From assembly GCA_937995335.1 (NCBI GenBank), contig CALKIH010000010.1, positions 33,013 to 97,012 of the forward strand: a stretch of DNA of 64,000 bases. The letters are read 5' to 3'. The notes beneath the pieces were generated by a model. It was not told where the DNA came from, ran no database searches, and worked only from the letters and a program-made list of their open reading frames with translations. The position numbers and the translations under genes were made by a program. The DNA comes from UBA2357 sp002344625. Its GTDB lineage: Bacteria > Pseudomonadota > Gammaproteobacteria > Burkholderiales > Rhodocyclaceae. The first letter of the stretch is position 1; every line of letters begins with the position of its first letter. Below are positions 43,800-51,928 of the stretch, one piece after another.

Positions 43800-43921
43800 T
43801 CGGCGCAGCCGCCACGACCCCATGATCCTGCCGATTCGGTTCGAAACGGCCCGCGCAGCACCCGCGTCGGGCGGGCATCGAAGAATCGGGGGATCGCAAA
43901 CTTCGCCATGGAAACTGCGGC

Positions 43922-44371
43922 ATGAACATTGACTGGACGGCGTTCACCCCCTGGCATGCGCTCGGGGGCGGCGCGCTCATCGGGCTGGCGGCGGCGATCC
44001 TGATCGTCGCCAACGGCCAGATCGCCGGCATCAGCGGCATCCTCGCGGCCATCGTGCAACGCACCGGCGGCAACGGCTGGCGCCTTGCCTTCGTCGCGGG
44101 CCTGCTCGCCGCGCCGCTCGTGCTCAAGACCCTCGCCCCCGCGCTGGCGGTGACGACACCGTACTGGTCGGCGAACGCCTGGCCACTGTTGGCGCTGGCC
44201 GGATTCCTGGTCGGCTTCGGAACCCGCCTTGCCAACGGGTGTACCAGCGGACACGGCGTTTGCGGGCTTGCCCGCCTTTCGCTGCGATCGCTGTGGGCCG
44301 TGCTGGCGTTCATGGGCAGCGCCATGGCGGTGACCTACCTGATTCGCCATGTGATCGGGGGCGTGCAATGA
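43922..44371 (+). CDS. YeeE/YedE-family membrane protein, first half
   Basis: 149 aa with four or five hydrophobic helices. It contains the conserved YeeE motif RLANGCTSGHGVCGLARLSLRSL (two cysteines), which in TsuA-type proteins forms the sulfur-relay path for thiosulfate. The stop overlaps the start of the next gene (ATGA), which encodes the complementary half. Together they form a split YeeE/YedE transporter; thiosulfate or a related sulfur anion is the known ligand class. It lies between the FadL gene and the encapsulin locus. Confidence 0.85.
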   Translation: MNIDWTAFTPWHALGGGALIGLAAAILIVANGQIAGISGILAAIVQRTGGNGWRLAFVAGLLAAPLVLKTLAPALAVTTPYWSANAWPLLALAGFLVGFGTRLANGCTSGHGVCGLARLSLRSLWAVLAFMGSAMAVTYLIRHVIGGVQ

Positions 44372-44784
44372 GGCCCCTCCTGACCGCCGGCGCGGCCGGG
44401 CTGGTGTTCGGCATCGGGCTGATCATCGCCGGCATGGCCGACCCGGCCAAGGTGCTCGCCTTTCTCGACATCGCCGGCGCCTGGGACCCCTCGCTCGCGC
44501 TGGTGATGGTAGCGGCGATCGCAAGCGCCCGGATCGGCTTCGTCGTCGCCGCACGACGCATCCGCGCCGGCACGCCGGCCGAGCCATCGCGCCCGGTCGA
44601 CCGGCGCCTGCTGGCCGGCAGCGTGATCTTCGGGGCGGGCTGGGGCCTGGCCGGCTACTGTCCGGGTCCGACGGTCGTCGCCGCCGGCAACGGATCGCTG
44701 CCGGCCACCATCGCCCTGCTCGCCCTGCTGCTGGGATTGTGGGCCGGCGACCGCTACCTGCACCGCGGGAATCGCGCTGCATGA
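44368..44784 (+). CDS. YeeE/YedE-family (DUF6691-type) membrane protein, second half
   Basis: 138 aa. It starts MRPLLTAGAAGLVFGIGLIIAGMADPAKVLAFLDI and contains the second YeeE signature, FGAGWGLAGYCPGPTVVAAG, with a single cysteine at the expected place. Three or four helices complete the transporter begun by the overlapping upstream gene. The pair arrangement is common in proteobacteria and suggests a heterodimeric inner-membrane channel. Confidence 0.85.
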   Translation: MRPLLTAGAAGLVFGIGLIIAGMADPAKVLAFLDIAGAWDPSLALVMVAAIASARIGFVVAARRIRAGTPAEPSRPVDRRLLAGSVIFGAGWGLAGYCPGPTVVAAGNGSLPATIALLALLLGLWAGDRYLHRGNRAA

Positions 44785-44805
44785 CGGCAAGCCGCCGACA
44801 CCGGT

Positions 44806-45609
44806 TCAAACCGATACCGCGAGCTGGCGGCGCAGCACGCCCTTGCGGGTGGGCGCGCCATCGAAGAAGTAGCGCAGCTCGCCCGGCGCGAACGCGGTCC
44901 AGTCTTCACCGCTGGTCAGCGGCTTGGTGGCGATCACCGACATGCAGTCGTCGAGATGGTTGTAGCGGCCGAAATCGACCTGGAGGTCGTGATCGAGCAC
45001 CCGTACCGAAGCGAACGGGTAGCAGCGGGTCACGAAGTGCAGCTCCGTGGTGCAATAGGCGAACAGGCCACTGCCGTTCGACAGCAGGAAATTGAACGGG
45101 CCGAACGCGGCAACACGCGCGGACAACTCGACCAGCGCCTCGAACAGCTCCGGCGTGGTCGGCGCGAGCGCCCCGAAGCGGTGGCCCAGTTCCTGCAGCA
45201 GATAGCAGAACGCATGTTCGCTGTCGGTCTCGCCGACGGGCAGATAGCGGCCGCTCAGGCGCAGATCGAAATTCTTGAGATTCCCGTTGTGGGCGAAGGC
45301 CCAGTGCTGGCCCCAGAGCTCGCGGGTGAAGGGATGGCAGTTCTGCAGCGAAAGTCCGCCCTGGGTCGCCTTGCGGATGTGCGCGATGATGTTCCGCGAC
45401 TTCACCGGGTGCCGGTGCAGATGCTCGACCAACGGCGAATCGGCGGACGGCCGGCAGTCATGCAAGGTCCGGCACGCATGCCCTTCGAAGAAGGCCAGAC
45501 CCCAGCCGTCGCGGTGCTCGTCGGTGCGCCCCCCGCGCAGCACGAAGCCCTCGAAGGAGAACTTTATCGACGCGGGCTTGTTGGCATTCATTCCGAGCAA
45601 CTGGCACAT
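44806..45609 (-). CDS. Class II glutamine amidotransferase (YafJ-like)
   Basis: 267 aa. The N-terminal nucleophile is C2 (MCQLLGMNANKPASIKFSF), with the Ntn-hydrolase motifs GRTDEHRDGWGLAFF, HIRKATQGG and HWAFAHNGNLKNF and the substrate-binding YLPVGETDSEHAF. No synthase domain is fused. Related proteins hydrolyse glutamine or gamma-glutamyl compounds; a gamma-glutamyl sulfur substrate would suit the context, but this is not shown. It converges on the YeeE/YedE pair and diverges from the encapsulin gene region. Confidence 0.87.
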   Translation of the reverse strand: MCQLLGMNANKPASIKFSFEGFVLRGGRTDEHRDGWGLAFFEGHACRTLHDCRPSADSPLVEHLHRHPVKSRNIIAHIRKATQGGLSLQNCHPFTRELWGQHWAFAHNGNLKNFDLRLSGRYLPVGETDSEHAFCYLLQELGHRFGALAPTTPELFEALVELSARVAAFGPFNFLLSNGSGLFAYCTTELHFVTRCYPFASVRVLDHDLQVDFGRYNHLDDCMSVIATKPLTSGEDWTAFAPGELRYFFDGAPTRKGVLRRQLAVSV

Positions 45610-45836
45610 GATATTGCACTGATCCGGTGGGCGGGTCCCCGATCATGACCCGCTGCGGACCGGCCACAAATCTCGATTTCTGAAATTGTTATTACGCCCG
45701 CGCCCGCCCGTGCGCCGTATTCCAAACGTCATGAATCCACGCCCGCCCAGGGCGCGTGCGGCGCACCATGCCGACACCGACCGTGGCGGCCCGGTAGCGA
45801 TGAACGGCCGAATAGCTTAGCAACTTTGATTGGTTT

Positions 45837-45969
45837 CAGCCCCCGTGCCGCTTGGGCACACTGCTCGGGTGACGGAATCGATGGACCGAAGATGCCCGGC
45901 AGTTTGCCTCCTCCGCATGTCCTCCCATGTGGCATTTCGGCGGTGTCCGATGACACCGCCCATTTTTTT
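45837..45969 (+). ncRNA. Candidate structured RNA (sRNA or attenuator leader) ending in a terminator
   Basis: About 130 bp. Possible helices are GTGCC/GGCAC near 45842-45860 and a long-range stem ACTGC(T)CGGG with CCCGGCAGT that encloses CGG/CCG. The element closes with the intrinsic terminator at 45939-45969. I matched it by eye against no known riboswitch class (SAM, SAH, TPP, FMN, cobalamin, glycine). It may be a free-standing small RNA or a transcription-attenuated leader of the encapsulin operon 240 bp downstream. Confidence 0.35.
45939..45969 (+). terminator. Intrinsic terminator in the encapsulin leader
   Basis: A perfect 9-bp stem GGCGGTGTC/GACACCGCC with loop CGAT is followed by CA and seven Ts. 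It is a textbook rho-independent terminator on the plus strand. No coding gene ends near it: the nearest plus-strand stop is at 44784. Confidence 0.85.
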
Positions 45970-46207
45970 GCTGGCCGGGGTGCGAAGCGCTGGATCGCGG
46001 CTTCCGCGGTGTGCCCCGGACGCCGCAGCGCTTTGGCGGGCAATTTTCCGTCATTGCGGAAAGGAGTCCAATATAGCGGATTTTTACTTATAAAACAATG
46101 AGATAAGCTTTACATAAATAATTGGAAGCGTTACCTTGACGGCCTCCGGTGTACGCCACGATCCGGCGCGCATCCGAAGTCGAAACCCTTTATCACGGAG
46201 TAGCAAC

Positions 46208-47137
46208 ATGGCACAAGAATCCTACGTTCATACCGCGCTGGGCGATGTCGCCGCACGCCAGCTGGCGAATGCGACCAAGACCGTTCCGCAGATGTCGAGC
46301 ATCACGCCGCGCTGGCTCACCCATGTGCTGCAGTGGCTGCCGGTCGAGGCCGGGATCTACCGGGTGAACAAGGTCAAGGATGCCGGCCAGGTCGAGGTCG
46401 AGTGTTCCGGCCGCGACGAACGCGAACTGCCGCAGACCTTCGTCGACTACGTCGACGACCCGCGCGAATACATGCTGAGCGCGGTCAATACCGTACTCGA
46501 CGTGCACACCCGGGTGTCGGACCTCTACAGCAGCCCGCACAACCAGATCGCCGAACAGCTGCGCCTGACCATCGAGACGATCAAGGAGCGCCAGGAGTCC
46601 GAGCTGATCAACAACGCCGAATACGGCCTGTTGAGCAATGTGCACCCCGATCAGCGGATCAACACCCGCACCGGCGCGCCGACCCCGGACGATCTCGACG
46701 AACTGCTGACCAAGGTGTGGAAGGAACCCGGCTTCTTCCTCGCGCATCCGCGCACCATCGCAGCCTTCGGCCGCGAGTGCACCCGCCGCGGCGTGCCGCC
46801 CCCGACCGTGTCGCTGTTCGGTTCCCAGTTCATCACCTGGCGCGGCGTCCCCCTGATCCCCTCCGACAAGGTCCGCATCGAGGACGGCAAGTCGAGCATC
46901 CTGCTGCTGCGCACCGGCGAAAGCCGCCAGGGCGTGGTCGGCCTGTATCAACCCAACCTGCCGGGCGAACAAAGCCCCGGCCTGTCGGTGCGCTTCATGG
47001 GCATCAACGACCGCGCGATCGCCTCCTACCTGGTTTCGCTGTATTGCTCGCTGGCCGTGCTGACCGACGATGCGCTGGCGGTTCTGGATGGTGTCGAAGT
47101 GGACAAGTACCATGTCTATCAAAATGACTACGCCTGA
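46208..47137 (+). CDS. Family 2A encapsulin nanocompartment shell protein
   Basis: 309 aa, HK97-fold capsid-like protein. Characteristic SrpI/family 2 stretches are HTALGDVAARQLANATKTVPQMSSITPRWL, the N-arm region before VEAGIYRVNKVK, RINTRTGAPTPDDLDELLTKVWKEPGFFLAHPRTIAAFGRECTRRGVPPPTV and the C-terminal SLYCSLAVLTDDALAVLDGVEVDKYHVY. There is no cyclic-nucleotide-binding insertion, so it is 2A rather than 2B. GGAG is seven bases before ATG 46208. Many copies should form a ~25-nm icosahedral shell around the desulfurase cargo encoded by the overlapping next gene. Family members are linked to sulfur storage and sulfur starvation. Confidence 0.93.
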   Translation: MAQESYVHTALGDVAARQLANATKTVPQMSSITPRWLTHVLQWLPVEAGIYRVNKVKDAGQVEVECSGRDERELPQTFVDYVDDPREYMLSAVNTVLDVHTRVSDLYSSPHNQIAEQLRLTIETIKERQESELINNAEYGLLSNVHPDQRINTRTGAPTPDDLDELLTKVWKEPGFFLAHPRTIAAFGRECTRRGVPPPTVSLFGSQFITWRGVPLIPSDKVRIEDGKSSILLLRTGESRQGVVGLYQPNLPGEQSPGLSVRFMGINDRAIASYLVSLYCSLAVLTDDALAVLDGVEVDKYHVYQNDYA

Positions 47138-48842
47138 GTCCGCGGGCGTCGGCCTGCCCGACGTCGAAAGCCTGGCGCGGCTGGCCAACGCCTTCTTCAG
47201 CGCCTTACCGGGCGCCGGCGACGCGGCGAGTGTTCCCGCCCCCGAACGTTTCGCGGCACCGCAATCGTTCGTGCCAAGCCTGCCCGGCCTGGGGCTCGCG
47301 CAGGAAGCCACGACGCTGGCGCCGGTCCATCCGCCCGCCGCACCCACGCTGCCGCATGCGCTCGGGCTCGACCTCACTCCGCGCGTGGGCGGCTTCGTCG
47401 ACCCGCTGGACCTGGGCATTCCGGGTGAAGCCGAACTGCGCAGCCTGCTCGCGCCACGCCTGCCCACGTCCGGCATCGGCGTGAACACGCCTCAAGCGGT
47501 CACGGCGCAGCCTTACTACTTCCTGGAAGCGCCCCGCCCGGGCGCGCCCGGCATTCGCGTGCCGGGGCAGGAATTCGCCTCCGAGCCCGCGATTCCGGTG
47601 CACAACCGACCGCCGTTCGACGTCAATCTGGTACGCAAGGATTTTCCGATCCTTTCCGAGCGCGTGAACGGGCGCCAGTTGATCTGGCTCGACAATGCGG
47701 CGACCACCCAGAAGCCGCAGTCGGTCATCGACCGCTTGGCGCATTTCTACCACCACGAGAACTCCAACATCCACCGCGCCGCGCATGAACTGGCGGCGCG
47801 CGCAACCGATGCGTACGAGGCGGCACGCGACAAGGTCCGCGGGTTTCTCAACGCACGTTCGGTGAACGAGGTCATTTTCGTTCGCGGCGCGACCGAGGCG
47901 ATCAACCTGGTCGCCCAGGCCTGGGGGCGCGCCAACATCGGCAAGGACGACGAGATCATCGTCAGCAACCTCGAGCACCACGCCAACATCGTGCCATGGC
48001 AGCAGCTGTGCGCCGAAAAAGGCGCGCGCCTGCGGGTGATTCCGGTCGACGACTGCGGGCAGGTCCTGCTCGACGAGTATGCGAAGCTCCTCAACCCGCG
48101 TACCCGTCTGGTGGCGTTCACCCAGGTATCGAATGCGCTCGGCACGGTCACGCCGGCCAAGACGATGGTCGAGATGGCCCATGCCGCCGGGGCGCTGGCA
48201 CTGGTCGATGGCGCGCAGTCGGTATCGCACATGGCGGTGGACGTGCAGGCGCTGGATGCGGACTTCTTCGTGTTCTCGGGCCACAAGGTGTTCGGTCCGA
48301 CCGGCATCGGCGTGGTGTATGGCAAGGAGGACATCCTCAACGACATGCCCCCGTGGCAGGGCGGCGGCAACATGATCCGCGACGTCACCTTCGAGCACAC
48401 CGAGTACCATCCCGCCCCCGGCCGCTTCGAGGCAGGCACCGGCAACATCGCCGACGCGGTGGGCCTGGGCGCGGCGATCGACTACGTGACCGCACTGGGC
48501 ATGGACAACATCGCCCAGTACGAGCACGGCTTGCTGGTCTATGCGACCCGTCTCCTGAAGGACGTGCCCGGCCTGCACCTGGTCGGCACGGCGCCGGACA
48601 AGGCGAGCGTGCTGTCCTTCACCCTCGACGGCTTCAAGACCGAGGATGTCGGTGCGGCGCTCAACAAGGAAGGTATCGCCGTGCGCTCGGGCCACCACTG
48701 CGCCCAGCCGATCCTGCGCCGCTTCGGGCTGGAGGCGACGGTACGGCCGTCGCTGGCGTTCTACAACACCTGCGCCGAGGTGGACGCGCTGTACTCGGCA
48801 CTGCTACGGCTGACCAGCGGACGCAATCCGGTCCGCAACTGA
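47112..48842 (+). CDS. Encapsulin 2A cargo: SufS-type cysteine desulfurase with long N-terminal targeting domain
   Basis: 576 aa. Residues ~1-170 are a Pro/Ala/Gly-rich, probably disordered extension with short conserved blocks (SLARLANAFFSALPGAG, GGFVDPLDLGIPG, GVNTPQAVTAQPYYFLE). This matches the known cargo-loading domain of this family. Residues ~170-576 are a class II cysteine desulfurase: PLP lysine K392 in FSGHKVFGPTG and catalytic cysteine C530 in SGHHCAQP. The enzyme converts cysteine to alanine and S(0), which can accumulate inside the shell. ATG 47112 overlaps the shell gene by 26 bp; ATG 47124 is an alternative. A strong terminator follows. Confidence 0.93.
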   Translation: MSIKMTTPESAGVGLPDVESLARLANAFFSALPGAGDAASVPAPERFAAPQSFVPSLPGLGLAQEATTLAPVHPPAAPTLPHALGLDLTPRVGGFVDPLDLGIPGEAELRSLLAPRLPTSGIGVNTPQAVTAQPYYFLEAPRPGAPGIRVPGQEFASEPAIPVHNRPPFDVNLVRKDFPILSERVNGRQLIWLDNAATTQKPQSVIDRLAHFYHHENSNIHRAAHELAARATDAYEAARDKVRGFLNARSVNEVIFVRGATEAINLVAQAWGRANIGKDDEIIVSNLEHHANIVPWQQLCAEKGARLRVIPVDDCGQVLLDEYAKLLNPRTRLVAFTQVSNALGTVTPAKTMVEMAHAAGALALVDGAQSVSHMAVDVQALDADFFVFSGHKVFGPTGIGVVYGKEDILNDMPPWQGGGNMIRDVTFEHTEYHPAPGRFEAGTGNIADAVGLGAAIDYVTALGMDNIAQYEHGLLVYATRLLKDVPGLHLVGTAPDKASVLSFTLDGFKTEDVGAALNKEGIAVRSGHHCAQPILRRFGLEATVRPSLAFYNTCAEVDALYSALLRLTSGRNPVRN

Positions 48843-48859
48843 TCCGCCATGGCAGCCCC

Positions 48860-48897
48860 CGGCGAACCTCGAATATCGCGGTTCGCCGGTTTTTTTC
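48860..48897 (+). terminator. Intrinsic terminator of the encapsulin operon
   Basis: A perfect 10-bp stem CCGGCGAACC/GGTTCGCCGG with an 11-base loop is followed by seven Ts, 18 bp after the cargo gene stop. It separates this operon from the convergent XRE-cupin gene. Confidence 0.93.
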
Positions 48898-48941
48898 GTT
48901 TCAAGGGCGCGGCACGCCACTTCCGGATCGAACGATCCTCG

Positions 48942-49622
48942 TCAGGATTCGCTGCGGGGAAAACTGAGAACCAGGTAGGCGAGCGTCTCGCCGTCCACCA
49001 GATTGCGGTAGACATGCTCCACATCGGCGGAAAACTGAACGGAGTCGCCGGTGGCGAGGGTATGTTTGCGATCGCCGACACCCAGCTCGATCGAGCCCTG
49101 CGCGACGACCAGATTCGCGCGCGCACCGGCTTCGCGGGCACTCGAACGATGCCGCACGAGCGGCGCGAAGCGTAGTTCGAAGAACTCCGTGCGTGGCGTC
49201 GCCGCCTCGCGGAACAGCGCCCGTACCCGCACCTTGCCGCGCGCCGCGACCACCACCGCGCTGTCCGCGGCGCGGATCAGCACGTCGCGCTCGACCAGCG
49301 CCTCGCCCAGAAAGCTGGTCACCGAAATATCGAGCGCGCGCGCGATCTTCCACACGATCGCGATCGACGGCGTGCTGCGGCCCAGTTCGATCTGCCCCAG
49401 CATCGCCCGGCTCACGCCCGAACGTCGCGCGAGCGCGTCCAGGGTCAATTGCTGGCGGGCGCGAAAACGCCGCAGGTTCGCACCGACCGTCTGGGCGATC
49501 TCATGATCGGGTTCCCGGTCGGACGCGCTCTCGTCGTCGAGCGCGCGGCCCGCGTCCACGACCGGCCCAAGCGTCCCGCCGGGCGGATCGGAAGCCGGTG
49601 CATCAGTCGCCCAGTAGCTCAT
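48942..49622 (-). CDS. XRE-family HTH regulator with C-terminal cupin
   Basis: 226 aa. Residues ~45-105 form a helix-turn-helix (VGANLRRFRARQQLTLDALARRSGVSRAMLGQIELGRSTPSIAIVWKIARALD). Residues ~150-220 form a cupin sensor domain (GSIELGVGDRKHTLATGDSVQFSADVEHVYRN). Such regulators bind a small metabolite in the cupin and repress nearby genes. The start overlaps the end of the serine O-acetyltransferase gene by 20 bp, so it is co-transcribed with it. Converging on the encapsulin operon, it is a good candidate regulator of cysteine synthesis and storage (inference). Confidence 0.87.
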   Translation of the reverse strand: MSYWATDAPASDPPGGTLGPVVDAGRALDDESASDREPDHEIAQTVGANLRRFRARQQLTLDALARRSGVSRAMLGQIELGRSTPSIAIVWKIARALDISVTSFLGEALVERDVLIRAADSAVVVAARGKVRVRALFREAATPRTEFFELRFAPLVRHRSSAREAGARANLVVAQGSIELGVGDRKHTLATGDSVQFSADVEHVYRNLVDGETLAYLVLSFPRSES

Positions 49623-50553
49623 TGCGCGAACTCGCCTGGGTGATGTTGCTTTCCGCGGGCACGCTGTGCGTCAGCCAGACATTGCCGCCGATGCTCGAGC
49701 CCCGGCCGATCGTGACCCGGCCGAGAATCGTCGCCCCGGCGTAGATCACGACATCGTCCTCGACGATGGGATGACGCGGCAGGCCCTTCTCGAGCCCCCC
49801 GTCGGCACCGACCGGGAAGCGCTTGGCGCCCAGCGTGACCGCCTGATAGAGCCGTACCCGCTCGCCGATCACCGTGGTCTCGCCGACCACCACCCCGGTG
49901 CCGTGATCGATGAAGAAGCTGCCACCGATGCTCGCGCCCGGATGCAGGTCGATCCCGGTCTCGGAATGGGCGATCTCGGCCACGATCCTCGCGACCAGCG
50001 GCGCCCCCTGCTGGTAGATCGCATGCGCGAGGCGGTGATGGATGATCGCGAGCAGCCCGGGATAGCACAGCACGACCTCATCGACCGAGCGCGCCGCGGG
50101 ATCGCCCCGGAACGCGGCCTGCACGTCGCTGTCCAGCGTCGCCCTGATCGCGGGCAGGCTCGCGGCGAACGCCCGTACGATACGGTCGGCGTGCCGGTCC
50201 GCATCCGCATGGGTGCGGCCGTCGCGCACCGCGAAGTAACGCAGCTCGAGCCGCAGCTCGTGCACCAGCGCGTTAAGCGCGGCGTCGAGCGTGTGCCCGA
50301 CGTAGTAGTCCTCGCTTTCCTGGCGCAGATCGGCCGGCCCCAGGCGCATCGGAAACAAGGCGCCGCACAGCTTCGATACCACATCGCGCAACACCTCGCG
50401 CGACGGAAACTCGCGCCCGCCCCACTCCTTGCGCCGCTGCTGACCCTCGCGCCACTGTCCGCGCACTTCGCGCAACCGGGCAACGATGGTATCGAGATCC
50501 CACTGGAAGTCGGTCTCGCCCGGCAAGGCATTCGGATTCGGATGTGCGCTCAT
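49603..50553 (-). CDS. epsC: Serine O-acetyltransferase (EpsC/SrpH-type)
   Basis: 316 aa. An N-terminal helical domain is followed by left-handed beta-helix hexapeptide repeats near the C-terminus (IDLHPGASIGGSFFIDHGTGVVVGETTVIGERVRLYQAVTLGA, then IVEDDVVIYAGATILGRVTIGRGSSIGGNVWLTHSVP). The catalytic histidine region HPGA..IDHGTG matches CysE. It makes O-acetylserine, the substrate of CysK, so it supplies the cysteine consumed by the encapsulin desulfurase. This SAT type accompanies family 2A encapsulins in other bacteria (established). ATG 50553 is chosen. Confidence 0.92.
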   Translation of the reverse strand: MSAHPNPNALPGETDFQWDLDTIVARLREVRGQWREGQQRRKEWGGREFPSREVLRDVVSKLCGALFPMRLGPADLRQESEDYYVGHTLDAALNALVHELRLELRYFAVRDGRTHADADRHADRIVRAFAASLPAIRATLDSDVQAAFRGDPAARSVDEVVLCYPGLLAIIHHRLAHAIYQQGAPLVARIVAEIAHSETGIDLHPGASIGGSFFIDHGTGVVVGETTVIGERVRLYQAVTLGAKRFPVGADGGLEKGLPRHPIVEDDVVIYAGATILGRVTIGRGSSIGGNVWLTHSVPAESNITQASSRNELLGD

Positions 50554-50911
50554 GGTGTGTATCGATCTCGTTCGGCGGACGGGGGCGCGCGGCCACGGCA
50601 ATGCCGTGCATGCGGCTCATGGTCCGGCAGGATAGCCATGGCCATCCCCGCCGCTAACCAAAAATTGTTCAGATCGAACGCAGCAAAAACGCTAAGTCGC
50701 CCCACCGTGCGCCGCGCCCGATCCGCCGGCCCGGGCAGCGTAGCGTGCGCAAATCCACGCATAAGCAATTCACAACTAAATCGTTCTCCGCACATCGCGC
50801 GCTCCCTAAGATCGGGGCCGTTCCTAGCCGATCAGGCGGCGCAGGCCTGGATCGCCATGGCGCCAGCGGCACAGCCCCCCCACACGACCCAATCCGAACG
50901 GAGTACCCGGC
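50554..50911. promoter_or_regulatory. Divergent promoter region between epsC and the second Tau-type operon
   Basis: 358 bp without a gene. Two AT-rich patches stand out: 50656-50690 (AACCAAAAATTGTTCAG, loosely like the AACCAATCAATTCAG motif) and 50755-50785 (ATAAGCAATTCACAACTAAATCG). Both are plausible sites for a sulfur regulator serving the two divergent operons. No hairpin terminator or sigma54 box was seen. Confidence 0.45.
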
Positions 50912-51928
50912 ATGACCAGCAGACGACGCTTTCTTCTCCAATCCTCCCTGATCGCCGCGGCCCTCTTCGCCGGCAGCGCGTCCGCCCAGCAAAAAGAGGT
51001 CACGATCGCCTATCAGGACATGCTGGTGCCATGGCGGGTGGCGCATGATGCCGGCGAGCTCGAAAAGGCAACCGGCTACAAGATCAACTTCCGCCAGATC
51101 GCCGGTGGCGGCGACGTGATCCGGGCGCTGGCCTCGGGCCAGATTCACATCGGCGAAGCCGGCTCCGCACCGATCGCGGCCGGCATTTCGCAAGGATTGC
51201 CGGTCGAGCTGTTCTGGATTCTCGATGACATCAACGACGCCGAAGCACTGGTGGTGCGCAACGGCAGCGGAATCGAATCGCTCGCCGACCTCAAGGGCAA
51301 GCGCATCGGCGTGCCCTTCACTTCGACCACCCACTTCCACACGCTGGTCGCGCTCGAACACGCCGGCATCAACCCCAACGACGTCAAGATCGTCAATCTG
51401 CGCCCGCCCGAGATCGCGGCCGCCTGGGAGCGTGGCGATATCGATGCCACCTTCGTGTGGGAGCCGGTGCTGTCGCGCGTGGCGGCGAACGGCAAGATCC
51501 TGGTCTCATCCGGCGACATCTCGCGCCAGACCGGCAAGACCACGTTCGACGGCATCGTCGTGAACAAGGAATGGGCCAAGGAGAACCCGGCGTTCCTCGC
51601 GCAGTTCGTGAAGGTACTGGCCGCCGCCGATCAGCGCTATGCCCGGGACAAGGCGGCGTGGACGGCAGGCTCGCCCGAGGTGCTGTCGATCGCGAAGATC
51701 ACCGGCGCGAAGCCCGAGGACGTTCCCGCGGGCCTGGCGCTGTATCGCTTCCCGACCCCTGCGGACCAGGCCTCTGCCACGTGGCTGGGTGGTGGCGCCG
51801 ACGGCGGTGCCGCCCGCTCCCTCGCCGCGACGGCTGCCTTCCTGAAGAGCCAGGGCACCATCGCCAACGTCCTGCCCGACTACTCGGCCGGGGTCAACGC
51901 CGCCTACGTCGAACAGGCCGCCAAGTGA
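50912..51928 (+). CDS. TauA-type ABC substrate-binding protein
   Basis: 338 aa. A signal peptide of ~25 residues has an RR-containing n-region (MTSRRRFLLQSSLIAAALFAGSASAQ), and the mature part is taurine/sulfonate-receptor-like: VTIAYQDMLVPWRVAHDAGELEKATGYKINFRQIAGGGDVIRALASGQIHIGEAGSAPIAAG. This is the TauA type more than SsuA. The stop overlaps the GTG start of the ATPase gene. No taurine dioxygenase or taurine-pyruvate transaminase is nearby, so the released sulfonate may feed SsuD or a distant enzyme. Confidence 0.9.
   Translation: MTSRRRFLLQSSLIAAALFAGSASAQQKEVTIAYQDMLVPWRVAHDAGELEKATGYKINFRQIAGGGDVIRALASGQIHIGEAGSAPIAAGISQGLPVELFWILDDINDAEALVVRNGSGIESLADLKGKRIGVPFTSTTHFHTLVALEHAGINPNDVKIVNLRPPEIAAAWERGDIDATFVWEPVLSRVAANGKILVSSGDISRQTGKTTFDGIVVNKEWAKENPAFLAQFVKVLAAADQRYARDKAAWTAGSPEVLSIAKITGAKPEDVPAGLALYRFPTPADQASATWLGGGADGGAARSLAATAAFLKSQGTIANVLPDYSAGVNAAYVEQAAK

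Larger units (their letters stand above)
45610..46207. promoter_or_regulatory. 598-bp leader region upstream of the encapsulin shell gene
   Basis: Contents in order: AACCAATCAAA on the minus strand at 45825-45835; a structured stretch 45837-45937 with nested stems (GTGCC/GGCAC; ACTGC-CGGG pairing with CCCG-GCAGT); an intrinsic terminator at 45939-45969; a TTTCCG/CGGAAA inverted repeat at 46045-46062; and a strongly AT-rich zone at 46063-46130 that is the likely promoter for the shell gene. No protein-coding gene is convincing here. Confidence 0.55.

Noticed and set aside
45729..46101. Small open frames within the encapsulin leader.
   Set aside because: No ribosome sites, skewed composition, and overlap with the terminator hairpin; not supported as genes.
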